64,000 nt of DNA, taken from assembly GCA_951812925.1 (NCBI GenBank), contig OX638370.1, positions 39,931,948-39,995,947 of the forward strand, in the 5' to 3' direction. This DNA is from Calliopum simillimum (lineage: Eukaryota > Arthropoda > Insecta > Diptera > Lauxaniidae). The notes under the pieces were generated by a model. It searched no databases. It was not told where the DNA came from and saw nothing but the letters and a program-made list of their open reading frames with translations. This document shows positions 22,701-32,109 of this stretch, one piece after another; positions within the stretch are counted from its first letter, which is position 1; every line of letters starts with the position of its first letter. A program made the translations under genes and the position numbers.

Positions 22701-24975
22701 ATCAAATGTATGCTGGTGGGAGAAATGCCCAAGGATGCCTCTATCTCACGGTATGTCACATGACGATCTTGCATTATCAGTTCACGCACGGCATCAATTT
22801 TCTCTGGCACAACGGCCGTTTTTGGACTACCTTCACGGAATTCGTCTTTGAGCGAGCGTCGGCCAAGATTGAATTCATAAAACCAGTTTTTCGTAGTGCT
22901 TCATCGCCATACAAAGATTTAAGTTCATCGATGCACTCTTGTCGCGATAATCCACGTCGAAAGTTGTGAAAAATGATCGCACGAAAATGTTTACGAGTTA
23001 ATTCCATTTATTTGCCAAATTGATTTTTTCAAGTCACTGTAAACAACACAAATGATGGTCGTACGTCAAAACGTTCTGACGACGTTTATGCTAAAAAATG
23101 TCAAACTTTATTATGTTGTTGCCAGATTTTAGTGTTGCCTAGGTCAGAAATATATATAGCAGCCCACGTACATACACATAAATACTATTAATTGTAAGCG
23201 CAAGCTATGAGAAAAAGCTGGGCGAATTCGGACAAGAGGACGTGGCACCTCCTATATAAACAAAAGCTTCAAAACTGAAAGCGTTTTTTGAAATAATCGA
23301 ATTAAATTTTACTCAGAGACTAAAACCATAAATGCAAGCTCTGAGCAAAAACTGGGCGAATTCAGACAAGAGAGCGTGGCACCTCCCATATAAGCAAATG
23401 CTTCGGAAAGCTTTACTTAAAGAGTTTTTTGAAATGATCCAACAAAATTTCACTCAGATACTAATTACTATAAATGCACGCTCTGAGTTTAAACCAAACA
23501 AACTCGGACAAGAAGGCGTGGCACCTCCCATATAAGCCAAAGCTTACTCAGACACTAAGAACTAAATATAAATGCAAGGTCTGAGCAAAAACTGAGTGAA
23601 CTTGGACAACTCGGCGTGGCACCTCCCATATAAGCAAAATTAAAAGCTATTAAATCGTTCAGTTTTTTTTTTGTGGTAAGAGATTACTAAAATTTTCTTT
23701 TGCAGTTATTAAGCTGATAGCTAAACGAATATTTTTTGTGAACAAATTTTCTCCTACAACACCGAGAAGTTAGTGTAATTATCATTTGTTTATTGTAAAA
23801 TTATTTATAAACAAATTTTATTTTTTTTACGTGGATTATTTTTTATTTTGTTCCTCTACTAATCCTTAACATACAATTCAATTTTTATTAAAATCCAGTA
23901 ATTATTTGCTGATGTATTGTAATTTAAAAAATAAATTTTCAATCACTCATAAATTATTGAAAAATTAAAATTTTCAAAAACCTTTTTAAGGTATTACTTT
24001 TAACCTCTAAAGCTACCAAAATATGTTAATAGATATGTTAAAATCTAATAGTCGATTTTTACTGGCCCACATGAGGAGTTTTGACTCATATCGCTTCGTT
24101 TGCAAGCTTATTTGGCGAGACGAAACGAAGTAGCAAGCGTGATTCGTATGCTTGACATTGAACGGTAAGCTCAAACCAACAATATCATCTGATACATGGT
24201 AGCCAACTAATTAACATTAGACATTGAAGAAATTTGTACAGCACTGTATTTCCCGGATCTTACACAAATGGTAGGGAAAGGCGTAGACAATAATGTTTTA
24301 ATTTTAAAATTTTATTTTTATTTTTTGGGCAGAAGAAGATTGCCGATTCATATCTACTGCTCGTATAAAGAATATAGTGGTTCTAAGCATTGATAGATCA
24401 TCTCATGACTCCATAAAAAAATTTCAAATAAGAATTTTCAAAATACTTATGGTTACACGTTTTTGATTGGGTTGTTTTAGTGGTATTTTATAAGATGTAA
24501 TTACGAGATTATATTCAAATTCATTTTAATTTTTTTCTGATTTAAGTTCCACAAAACTGTTCAAATTGTATCCTGGTTAATGTTTTCTCAACAGAAAGAA
24601 ATATTTTTGATGATAAAGCACACCTTTCCATAGCAAACTTTAATTTGAAATTTTTGTAAGATGTTACGAACCAATCCAACAAAATGGTAAAATCCACTTT
24701 GGTGGGAATGGCCTGTCTTCCGTATGTCCGAGTTTTTAAGTAGAAAATCGTAAACTATAAGGCTCATGCACAAATTCAGGAAATGATAATTTTCGTTAAG
24801 TGCTTATTTTTACTATTTCTTTGTTATTTAATTTTAGAATCCTTGATTTCACACTTATTGAACACACCTTGTATTGGTCCCAATCTGCTTGGTTAACAGC
24901 GACACTTTGAATGTAATTTACTCCACAAAGAATGACAAGTGTCAGCACCAAGAATATCCTGTGTAAGTTCTGCAT
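15852..24975 (-). CDS. Gene C: secreted papain-like (C1A) pseudoprotease, paralogue of gene B, catalytic Cys replaced by Gly
   Basis: Join of exon 1 (24868-24975) and exon 2 (15852-16757); phase-0 intron of 8,110 nt, donor GTGTGT, acceptor TTAATTCCAG; 337 aa. Signal peptide about 1-24, I29 propeptide about 30-100 (EESNARYYFAYN, ANQFTDM), then the C1A domain with oxyanion Gln (VENQG), His289 (RGSHYMIVIGY) and Asn305 (KIQNSFG). The nucleophile position in CNSGW is Gly145, codon GGT at 16433-16431, exactly as in gene B. The two mature domains are similar throughout but differ at many surface positions, and neither has a stop or frameshift. That argues for constraint rather than decay. The intron is filled by nested foldbacks and array A copies. 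A possible AATAAA lies at 15690-15685. Pairing this exon 1 with this exon 2 is inferred from order and phase. Confidence 0.82.
16758..17228. other. Gene C intron, no element recognised
   Basis: AT-rich intronic DNA with a CAGTCAGTCAAGCG / GTCAGTCAGTTTAACG pair near 17046 and 17187. Nothing else supported. Confidence 0.4.
17229..17908. mobile_element. Foldback element FB-3
   Basis: Tips GGAAGGCAAAACGC / GCGTTTTGCCTTCC. The arms of roughly 300 bp include CATTCAGCCATTCCATACCT, CAGATCTTGTTACG / CGTAACAAGATCTG, and TGCACCCCTCC / GGAGGGGTGCA. The ORFs read on opposite strands are mirror images. The outer arm (ACTCAAGAGG, ATCTTACGAAAAATG, AATACGTGCG) matches that of FB-11 at 57851-58671, so they belong to one family. 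Confidence 0.82.
17930..18500 (+). repeat. Array A, forward, with terminal module
   Basis: Two to three units (GGGAGGTGCTACGCTCTC at 17985, GGAAGGTACCACTGCTTC at about 18130) are followed by GTGTCTGTTGACCGATTTCG and a CCAGACAGACAGACGGACAT microsatellite-like stretch. The module follows (TCAAGAATTTATATAG, CCACACCTCCTTTTCTG). It faces the inverse copy that starts at 18683. Confidence 0.7.
18683..18784 (-). repeat. Array A terminal module, inverse, first fragment
   Basis: TATACCCTACACCCAGGATA, GCAGAGAAGGAAACGTGGCA and TAGAAAAGTATATACATA are the reverse of the module at 2520-2655. It is cut by FB-4 and resumes at 20649. Confidence 0.7.
18785..20648. mobile_element. Foldback element FB-4 (arms about 400 bp), inserted in array A
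   Basis: Tips AGAGTGGTCCAAA / TTTGGACCACTCT. The arms mirror through GGATCCTGCTGATTACAAAA, AGATATTCCGCAACGAGCT and TTAACCAGATAA to about 19190 and 20255. The centre (19190-20255) contains the shared motif AATCCGGTCTCAGAATTGCT near 19390, with an inverted relative near 19840. No protein is supported; a 127-codon frame across its right tip is fortuitous. Confidence 0.82.
20649..20851 (-). repeat. Array A module, inverse, second fragment
   Basis: GGCTGGGTGGCTGGGTATGC, TTGGTACTCTGCCTCC, AAAATCGGTCAACGGACATG and CCGCCCATGCAAAAAATATA match the inverse copy at 44540-44660. It is flanked by FB-4 and FB-5, which interrupt it. Confidence 0.7.
21127..21798 (-). pseudogene. Mauritiana-like mariner transposase, internally deleted
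   Basis: A 154-codon minus-strand frame (21334-21798) joins an N-terminal piece (AAESHSILVEVYGDYAP, FDVEDKERPG) directly to a C-terminal piece. That piece has FHHDNARPHIA (second Asp) and YSPDLAPSDYHLFRSM (third Asp of the DD34D triad). The helix-turn-helix remainder and the first catalytic Asp are gone, yet the frame stays open. One inverted-repeat end (GGTGTACAACTTAAAAACCG) is at about 21128; the other end was not found. Confidence 0.82.
22598..23007 (-). pseudogene. Irritans-type mariner transposase N-terminal fragment
   Basis: The frame from ATG 23007 reads FRAIIFHNFRRGLSRQECID and ...LYGDEALRKTGF, the typical paired helix-turn-helix start. After a frame change, IDAVRELIMQDRHVTYREIE and SLGISPTSIHLILHEHLAVK follow (22598-22810). 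No catalytic residues remain. It lies in the right arm of FB-5. Confidence 0.82.
23169..23640 (-). repeat. Array A, inverse orientation (about 4 units)
   Basis: Blocks GAGGACGTGGCACCTCC (23237), GAGCGTGGCACCTCCCATAT (23372), AAGGCGTGGCACCTCCCATA (23513) and TCGGCGTGGCACCTCCCATA (about 23612) are spaced about 98-142 bp. It continues the copy broken by FB-4 and FB-5. Confidence 0.78.
23641..24299. other. Gene C intron
   Basis: AT-rich. At about 24087-24135 there is CGCTTCGTTTGCAAGCTTAT / ACGAAACGAAGTAGCAAGCG, a short inverted repeat. It is related, in reverse, to 6543-6590 in the gene B intron. No coding content. Confidence 0.4.
24300..24730 (-). repeat. Degenerate foldback remnant in gene C intron (FB-10 family)
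   Basis: TTTTTGGGCAGAAGAAGATT (24325) parallels TTTTTGAGCAGAAGAAGACA in gene B (6063). GAACCAATCCAACAAAATGG (24669) parallels GAACCAATCCAGCAAAACGG at 59867. Its position relative to exon 1 is the same as in gene B. Confidence 0.45.
24868..24975 (-). CDS. Gene C exon 1: signal peptide and propeptide start
   Basis: Thirty-six codons from ATG 24975 (MQNLHRIFLVLTLVILCGVN...) to ...DWDQYK, then a GTGTGT donor. No other first-exon copy lies between it and exon 2 at 16757, so I assign it to gene C across an 8.1-kb intron. Confidence 0.78.
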
Positions 24976-25021
24976 CTTAGTCAGAAACTATTTCTTTTTT
25001 CACTAAATTCAAGAATGTACT

Positions 25022-25054
25022 AACTGATATTGCCACTTTAAACTATTATTTATA
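25022..25054 (-). promoter_or_regulatory. Gene C core promoter: TATA box and initiator
   Basis: TATAAATA (25054-25047) and TCAGTT (25027-25022), again 29 nt from first T to Inr A. The upstream conserved block is at about 25143-25210. Confidence 0.7.
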
Positions 25055-25219
25055 TGCCACAAAATTGGTTTGTGATTAGTTGTTTGTTTTTTTTTTTCTA
25101 CATTAATATTCTACAATAAAATTATGTTTGCGCATAAGTACCCAAGATAATCTATTTTAACATTGAATTTGTTTTTTCTTTTCTCTCGAATTTTTTTGGG
25201 ACTTTATCACGTTATGACA

Positions 25220-26768
25220 ACAAGTGCAAATATTATAAAAATATTACATGCAGTATAATTATGCCCATATACATACATACATAAGTAGCTATGTATAACA
25301 AAGTGGATCGGTCTGGTTGAAATTTAAATACCCTATAACTTTGAAAGTGGTAAGAGTTATTATTCAAATACATAGTGGGTAACTTAAATAAATCGTGGCT
25401 TCTATGTATTTAAAGCTTGGCAACATTGTTAATGATAATCCAATCTGGTAACGATTGGGACTTCTCTGATTAATGATTAGCTAAACCAATCTTGATCTTG
25501 GGACAAGGTATTGAACATTTTTCGAGATTAAGATTAAGATGCTACTGTGATTTCAAGAGCAAAAACAATTCTTAGTGTCCAAAGATAAGCCCAAAGCAGT
25601 ACGATAATAATCTAAGCCAAGTCGCTTTCTGATCTTAGTAATCAACAGGGGTGCCACGTTCCTTCAAAATATATAAGTGACCTTCCAGAGGAAAATCGAC
25701 CTGATAAAATTTAGCAGTACAGCTATATATAAGATAGGGTAAATTTTACTGGTTTTCAGTTTAAGGTAGAATTCAGTGCTGAGACATGTTCTAAACATCT
25801 TACAATTGATTTGAGGTCAATTATCAAATTACAAATACTAATAAAAGCTGTTTTACCAAATTTCTATTCTGTAGAAATTGATAATTGACAAACTCTGAAC
25901 TTTGATATCTATAAACTTGAGTATTTCATTTTACGATTTCAAAATACCACAACACAGTTAATTTTTGGAATTTTAAAGTGATCGAGGTGTCATTTTATTC
26001 AAAATATACGAAGTATGTTTATTTAGAAAATGTAAAAAATCGGTTTTTGATTTTGTGAAGATAAGGTCCGTTTTCCTGTGGACGGTAACATTTAATCATC
26101 CAACCATTTGCTTAAAAAAAGCGATTTTGAAATTGTACAAACTTAACTCCTTTCACTTATTTTTTTAGTAATTTTTTGTTTCTAAGTTTAATCCCAATGA
26201 GAAGACTGGGACCAAGACCAAGTCCAATACCCTGACTAAGTTCAAGGCCAAGTATACATATATACCTCATAGCACTGTAGGGTGTGTGTATTAACAAAGT
26301 TGCTGATTTTGCTAAATAAAAAAATTTCGCAAGAATTTTTTCCATGTTCATCTTCTAATAAAATCTCTCAACAAGGTGTGATATTGCGATGTTGTTGATA
26401 AGCGTTCGTCTTTCATTGACACTTTATCTAAGTGTTTCTTCTTAGTATGATTAAGTTGTTAATTTGAATATTCTACTGACCTATTTAAGTTTTTTTTTTT
26501 ATTGTTTTTTTTTCTCAATAATGGTAAAAAGTAATAGAATATTTAGAAGTACCGTTGAAAACACTTTGAAAATAAAAAATGACAAGCCCCACCCAATATA
26601 GCGTTTTTTTTTTCGAATAAAAGAATTTCGTGATTTATTCTATATAGTCTATTAATAAATTGGTTCCACCTGATTATTACCGTGGTATCTTTATGCGGGT
26701 ATAATTTAAAAGCACGGTATAGCTTTGACAAAATATTATTACCTCTGACAGTGTTTTGATTCATTACG
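25220..26768. other. Intergenic upstream of gene C
   Basis: AT-rich. Contains short CTTGATCTTGGGACAAGG and GGGACCAAGACCAAG runs (about 25490, 26210) like the degenerate repeat at 46713-47100. No gene recognised before 26769. Confidence 0.4.
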
Positions 26769-27155
26769 ATGGCAGTCGTTCTTTATTTGGCATTTGTTAT
26801 GCCTCACCTTGTAAAATTGGTGACATTAATACTAAGCTCAGAGAAATCTATAGAATTTTATTCAAGAACATTGTCAATAGCCGGGAGAAACTACACACAA
26901 ATTGCCAATGCAACCGTAAGTGCACCTAAGAAATATTACTATTACTTATATGGTCGCGAGATTACAATTATCACCGACATCATACATCATCCTTAACATA
27001 AGATAATGATAATTGAAATGGCCAATTAACCTGAAACAAATGATAAGCAATCTGCATCACAAGTATTAAAAGATCCTGATATGGTGAAAGTGCTTAGCAG
27101 AGCGTTAAGAAGCTGGTCAGACAAAAATGTTCGAACAGATCAGCCATTTCCATAA
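26769..27155 (+). CDS. Candidate small two-exon gene, product unknown
   Basis: Exon 1 (26769-26915, 49 codons) starts with ATG and a hydrophobic stretch that could be a signal peptide or membrane segment (AVVLYLAFVMPHLVKLVTLI). It ends ACC before a consensus GTAAGT donor. A possible exon 2 (27048-27155) after ATGATAAG continues in phase 0 as QSASQVLKDPDMVKVLSRAL and so on to a TAA, giving about 84 aa. The frame of exon 2 has ordinary protein composition. The acceptor has a poor pyrimidine tract. I recognise no family. It could be chance; RNA evidence would decide. Confidence 0.28.
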
Positions 27156-28436
27156 TATTGTCGTTGCACCCAAATAAGATTGCCAAAGGGATCATGCTAG
27201 TCTTTCGGCGATTTAAAAAAAAATTTTGTGTACCCAAAATTTTTTTACGGAATTTCGTTCAACATTGTATTTGGACGTGTTTTCAATAAAAAAAATTTCC
27301 AAATCCTTACAGCACTTCGTTTTTTATTCGACTTTTTATCAACCGTTTATGGTCGCGCCCCCCTTTTCAAGTTCTTACAAGCTTGCGCCCCCTCCCCATT
27401 TAAAAAATGCATCAACAAAATTAAACATATTTCTAGTTTTTACATAAAAATTTACTTCTTATTCAAAAATGATTAAGAAGTAAGTTATATAACAAAATGT
27501 ATATTATTGGTTTTTTTTTTTCAAATCAAGTTTTCCAACCATATTCTTAAATTGAAGAATCCAAAACATGGAATTTTGAACTATATCTCGATGACTTTTT
27601 TTGTTAATTTGCGATTGCTGAATCCGAATCTGCCAACCATTTTTCTCTATCAGGCCTATGATTCGAGTTACCCTTGCAGAGCACGCTTTTTTTCCAGACA
27701 TATGGCACTCATCCAGGCAGTAGTGTAGTGTACCTGTTAACTTTTTCAGTTTAATCATAACTTTCCAAGATATCGTTGAGTCAATTGTAAACTATCCAAT
27801 CTTTTTTTTTTAATTTTTTGGAGATGTTAGCCACAGCTCAGAACTCCATTTCTATTTGTTGGTCTGTCTGTATAATTAATATCAAATCGAAATTAGTTTT
27901 CGGTAAAACAGATTGGAGTTAACGTCTAATTTGATTTACTGGAGTACAAAGCCAATTTCATCTTATTTATCGAAATGTGGAACACCATAAGTTTTATATA
28001 ATTTCTATTCTGAAGAAAATTGGATTTCAAAACTTAAAAATCATCAATATAAGAAGATCGGGATAAAATAAGTTAAGATAAAAATTTGCCTTGATTAAGA
28101 AAATCGGGTTTAACTTTATGTATATTTTCTTTATTTTCATAGGTTCTTTAAAATGTATCGCGCCCCCCAGCATTGTCTTTCCGCCCCACCAAAACAAAAC
28201 AATGAAATTAAGTTGTTCGAATCCGGAATTAGAATTCCTCTACTGATTATGGTTTTTAAAATATCATGACCTTAACGTCAAACACAAGTGTGTTGGAATT
28301 TCATGATACCATCTTACAATGATCATAACTTTGTTAAGAAAAATTATAGATAACCACTTAAAAGCTTATAAAATAGAAAGAGAATAGTACTACTTATATA
28401 ATGCAGTTTTTAGAAAAGAACAAACATTATGTTCGT
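27156..28436. repeat. Intergenic with an FB-8-like fragment at about 27590-27800
   Basis: TGCTGAATCCGAATCTGCCA, CAGACATATGGCACTCATCC, GGCAGTAGTGTAGTGTACC and TTTCCAAGATATCGTTGAG parallel 51380-51610 inside FB-8. C-rich patches GTCGCGCCCCCC (27352) and ATCGCGCCCCCCAG (28159) are the only GC-rich points. No gene seen. Confidence 0.5.
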
Positions 28437-28458
28437 TCTATATATCGACGCATGATAC

Positions 28459-28706
28459 GAAAAGTAGGATGATTCAATTCTCCTACAAAAAGTAGGTTGT
28501 TTTATATTTTTGGAAGAAAAGTAGGACGTTTCAGAATTTTTAACAAAAAGTATGATGTTTCATATTTTTTTATGAAAAATAGGATGTTTTACATTCTTGG
28601 ACGAAAAGTAGGACGTTTCAAACTTTTTTACGAAAAGTAGGACGTTTCATAATTTGTTACGAAAAGTAGGTTGTTTTAAACTTTTAGACGAAAACAAGGA
28701 TATTTC
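28459..28706 (+). repeat. 29-bp tandem array, left arm of FB-6
   Basis: Nine units. The GAAAAGTAGG start is conserved, the remainder variable. There are no interspersed unique spacers, so this is not CRISPR-like. Confidence 0.8.
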
Positions 28707-28709
28707 ATA

Positions 28710-30422
28710 TTTAAAAAATGTGAATCATGTCATAAGCGCATATTAAAATTAGTGTTACGGATTTTTCAACATCAATGTAACAAAATTTTAATGCCACCTT
28801 TTTTTTTGAGTAACCTTGCACATTCAGAACCAACTTCATGCTGAAGCCTTTTGTTTTTTATGACTGTGTGGTTGATTCGTAAAAAACCGACGAGTCAGTT
28901 GAGTTTTGGAGTTTGACGGCGTTAGCTTTCTTTTAATTCGGCTGTATGAAACATAAAAAGTGTATGGAAGGAAAAATGGAAGTTGTGTGAAAAAAAAAAT
29001 AGAAGTGCTAAAATTAAAAACCATAATTACCAATAAAGAAAAAGAATTTTTAAATTTAAATTTTGAATAAAAACTGTGAATAAACCAAAGAAAAATCAAT
29101 TTTGAAAGAAAAGAACGAAAAAAAAAAGTATTAAAAGAAAATGCTTTACAACAGTATGTAAATACTTTGTGTAGTGCAGTGTGATTTGCAGAACAAATGT
29201 GCATTAAACTAAAACAATAAAATAGCTGGAATTAAATTTGAAAATGGAAAAAAAAGCTATCATAAAAAAATGTGAATTCTTTTTGGTATACATAATAAAT
29301 TGTATGTAGAGCTTCGCCATTTTTTAAATAACAATTATATACGCATACACGCATATACATATAAGTATGTATGTCAATCTGTACAGCCCAAAAGAAATTT
29401 GCAAACGTACAGCTGTGAACTTTGCTTGCACAGACGTTTAAATACAAGTTTTTGTGAACAGTTTTAAGATAATTTTTAATCGAAGTCCTATATGATTAAA
29501 AGAAACACCATATTCTAAAAGTTGAACTAAATAAGTAGAAAATGAAATAATTAAAATTAAATAAACTAAAAAGAGAAAGCAAAGAAAGAAGTTTTCTTTT
29601 TGGTTGTCCATGTGTTCATCATATTTCGAGTGTCGCAATTGACGTCACACACTTTGATGCTGTTTTGTCCACTCCAATTGGATTTTTGTTTTCGTTGTTT
29701 TCATGCAAATTTCGGCACTCAACGTTTGCAGATTTTACTACAGTGGTCAACGTTTACTCATCAATGGCAGAAATTTAAAGTATGTAAGATATTTTAACTT
29801 TTATGTTTATATTCAATTTTTTTTTTCCTACAATAATAAATACGAGTATTTTAAATCTAATCTAAAAATTACAACTAATGTTACATTAAAAGAATTTAAC
29901 AAATTAAAATGACTAAATAACTTTTTTTTTGTAAAATCAAAAAGAAAACTAATATACTTCAAACAAATTAAAACAACATTTTTTTAAAAAGTAATTCAAG
30001 TGATGCATCAATTTGACATAGTATTTAAGTTCAGAATAATTTCATATCCAAAAATACACTGAGAAAAATGATTTTTTTTAATAAATTAAATTTAAAAATG
30101 AACTAAATTTTTTAATATGGGAACGCTGACAAAGATAGAATGTGAAAGTAAGTAAGCAGACGTTCTGTGTTTTAGTTAAGGGGCAGTCATATGAAACTAT
30201 AGAGTGCTTGTGATTGCCATTGGTGTGCTAATCTAGTTTTCTCAGATTAGTGGGTGGGAAAAATTGCACTTAGTGTGACATTACAACTCGTCACATTTTT
30301 GAGAAAAAAATAACGAACGTTTTGAATCGGTTACTTTGATTTTTTAATTTTGCTCTGTATGGTATTTTATTTATATGGCATGACGAAATTTTTGCTATGA
30401 TTATGCTGCTCCGTTTCGGTAG
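28710..30422 (+). other. FB-6 interior, possible 5' region of a plus-strand gene
   Basis: AT-rich sequence with a GAGTCAGTTGAG stretch at 28885 that fits an initiator. The 122-codon minus-strand frame (28836-29204) is Phe/Ser-rich and unsupported. No exon is assigned before 30423. Confidence 0.25.
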
Positions 30423-30506
30423 GTACAAGAACCACGCCATTACCCAATAGAACTAGCCGAAGACAACTAACCATGCCGCCGCGTACTTACCACTCGGACC
30501 GGACAG
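30423..30506 (+). CDS. Candidate internal coding exon of an unidentified gene
   Basis: An 84-nt segment lies between an acceptor-like TTTCGGTAG and a strong CAG|GTAAAG donor. One frame is open through the whole segment (TRTTPLPNRTSRRQLT then MPPRTYHSDRT), and it contains an ATG at 30473 in a CTAACCATG context. It is clearly more GC-rich than its surroundings. It could be an internal exon or a first coding exon with a short 5' UTR. The downstream exon is not found here. I do not recognise the protein. Its place between the FB-6 arms suggests either a host gene flanked by foldback arms or a captured exon. Confidence 0.4.
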
Positions 30507-30679
30507 GTAAAGCATAACATTAGTTAACTTATTTTATGTATTTAAATGAACCTTAACCTTCGCTGTGAGCTTCTTTTAGCTTATGCATGAAATAAAATGC
30601 TTGTGTCATCAACAAATCTGCTTAAATTTTTATTGTTTTGATGTTCGAAAATTACAGCAAATTAACAATCATTGGAAAA

Positions 30680-31015
30680 AAATCGGTGCAGTGCTTTAGC
30701 GGCGAAAGCGTTTTCCCATCTAAGGGCGTGGCACCACCCATTTAAGAACATATGAGTCATATTATCGCTCCTTAGTGTTAAACCTATCTTCAAATTGAAT
30801 TTCATAAAAATCAATGCAGTGGCTTAGCCGTGAGAGCGTTTTTTCCATTTAGGGGCGTAGCACCGCCCATCTAAAAAAAAAATATCCAATGTACTGCTCC
30901 TCTTCACAGCCTTTCCAACAAAATAAATAGTCTAGCGAATATGTTGAAATTTAGGCATAGAAAGGGACTGAACCGATTTCGTTTACCTCTTTATATATAG
31001 ATATGTTATATTTTC
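30680..31015 (+). repeat. Array B copy (two units plus terminal segment)
   Basis: AAGGGCGTGGCACCACCCAT and AGGGGCGTAGCACCGCCCAT, then ACTGCTCCTCTTCACAG and CCGATTTCGTTTACCTCTTT ending in ATATATAGAT. Unit and end segment match 48290-49041. Confidence 0.75.
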
Positions 31016-31099
31016 TCATCGTTCCTTCACTTAATAACTTATACCTGATAGTACCTAATATTTCATTTACATTAGGAAATTGAAGTAACAAAATAAGAA

Positions 31100-31392
31100 A
31101 CACCCTAGTTTTTTGCCAAAAATACGCTGCAAGAATCAACGTCAACCTAGTTTTCGTGCAAGGCATCGAAACGTCCTAGTTTTCGTCCAAATTGTTCAGA
31201 CATCCTATTTTTCGACATTAAAACTTTAACGTCCTACTTTTATACACAAAACTTCGAAGAAACCTAGTTTTCGTTATATATAATGAAACAACCTAGTTTT
31301 CGTGCAAATAAGTTTGAAACGTCCAACTTTTCGTCCAAGAATTTTTGAAAAACTACTTTTCCTAGGAGAATTGAATCATCCTACTTTTCGTA
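31100..31392 (-). repeat. 29-bp tandem array, right arm of FB-6
   Basis: About ten units of CCTAGTTTTCGTCC type, the reverse complement of the left-arm unit. The last unit ends GGAGAATTGAATCATCCTAC, exactly mirroring the left-arm start. Confidence 0.8.
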
Positions 31393-31739
31393 TCATGCGT
31401 CGATATATTCTCAAAAATAACCAAAAATAGTGTCTTTCTACCAATTCTTAATGGTAAAGAGTTCGCTCAATCAGATGACTATGGATGGTTTAAAAAATCA
31501 TTTTATTTAGTCGTTTTCCTTTTTCATATGAATCCTTTTAAATCAAACATAGAAGCCGCTTTGATTGAGCGACATCTAAATATGGTACAATTCAGCTGAA
31601 ATTTGGGAAATATATTAATTATCATGACAATAGTAAGGTTAGCCCTCTGGAGAATATAATTTTCAAACTTCTTAAAAAATGGACCACCCTAATGGAACAC
31701 TGTATTTTATTCATTTGGAAAATTCAACACATTGAATCA

Positions 31740-32100
31740 AATTATCTCGTAAAAATTTCTATGCGATGATTATTTACGGTTTTCCAGTTGGTTTATCTAA
31801 ACAAGAGTGTATTGATCGGCTGAAAACGGGTTTTGGCGACGAGGTACCATCCAAAACCTGAGTGTACTAGTGGTCTAAAGAGTCCTTTCACGACGAACTT
31901 CACTTAAAACCGACCCGCCCGAAGGTCGTCCAAAAACAGCTGTTGTGTTAGAAAACGTCGATGCTGTGCGAAAATTTTTTGAAGAAGATAATCATGTGAC
32001 CTATGTAGAAATTGAGGCATTAGTAGAACCATCATATAAATAATCTTGCATGAACATTTAGTGGTGCGTAAGCTATTTGAGTGTTGAGATCCACATAAAT
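31740..32100 (+). pseudogene. Mariner transposase fragment (irritans-type), heavily mutated
   Basis: Plus-strand reading gives GLSKQECIDRLKTGFGDEVP followed by stops and frame changes, then pieces like TAVVLENVDAV and HVTYVEIEAL. These correspond to the helix-turn-helix half of a mariner transposase. No catalytic half or inverted-repeat ends were identified. It is an old dead copy. Confidence 0.72.
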
Positions 32101-32109
32101 TAACAATCC

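Larger units (their letters stand above)
20852..23168. mobile_element. FB-5: mariner-derived foldback inserted in array A
   Basis: Inverted ends CGTRGGCTGCTATATATATT are flanked by TA at both sides (20850-20851, 23169-23170). Arms continue through CCTAGGCAACACTA, AAAGTTTGACATTTTTTAG, TTTACAGTGA and CACTATGCAACA, then through CTGCTGATTCCGAAAAT. The right arm also holds a mariner transposase N-terminus (22598-23007) that the left arm lacks. The centre (about 21120-22540) contains a piece of a second mariner. Confidence 0.75.
28437..31409. mobile_element. FB-6: foldback with tandem-repeat arms enclosing gene-like sequence
   Basis: Tips TATATCGACGCATGATACGA / TCGTATCATGCGTCGATATA. The left arm (28459-28706) is about nine 29-bp units of the form GAAAAGTAGGACGTTTC plus spacer. 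The right arm (about 31100-31392) is the same units inverted (CTAGTTTTCGTCC and variants). Arms of tandem subrepeats are the hallmark of Drosophila FB elements. The 2.4-kb interior holds an exon candidate and an array B copy, so it may be captured host DNA. Confidence 0.7.

Noticed and set aside
28459..28706. Regular 29-bp units suggesting a CRISPR array
   Set aside because: Units are contiguous and diverged with no repeat/unique-spacer alternation, are mirrored at 31100-31392, and the genome is eukaryotic.
28836..29204. 122-codon minus-strand ORF, Phe/Ser-rich
   Set aside because: Low-complexity composition on a poly(A)-rich strand, no motif, no splice context.
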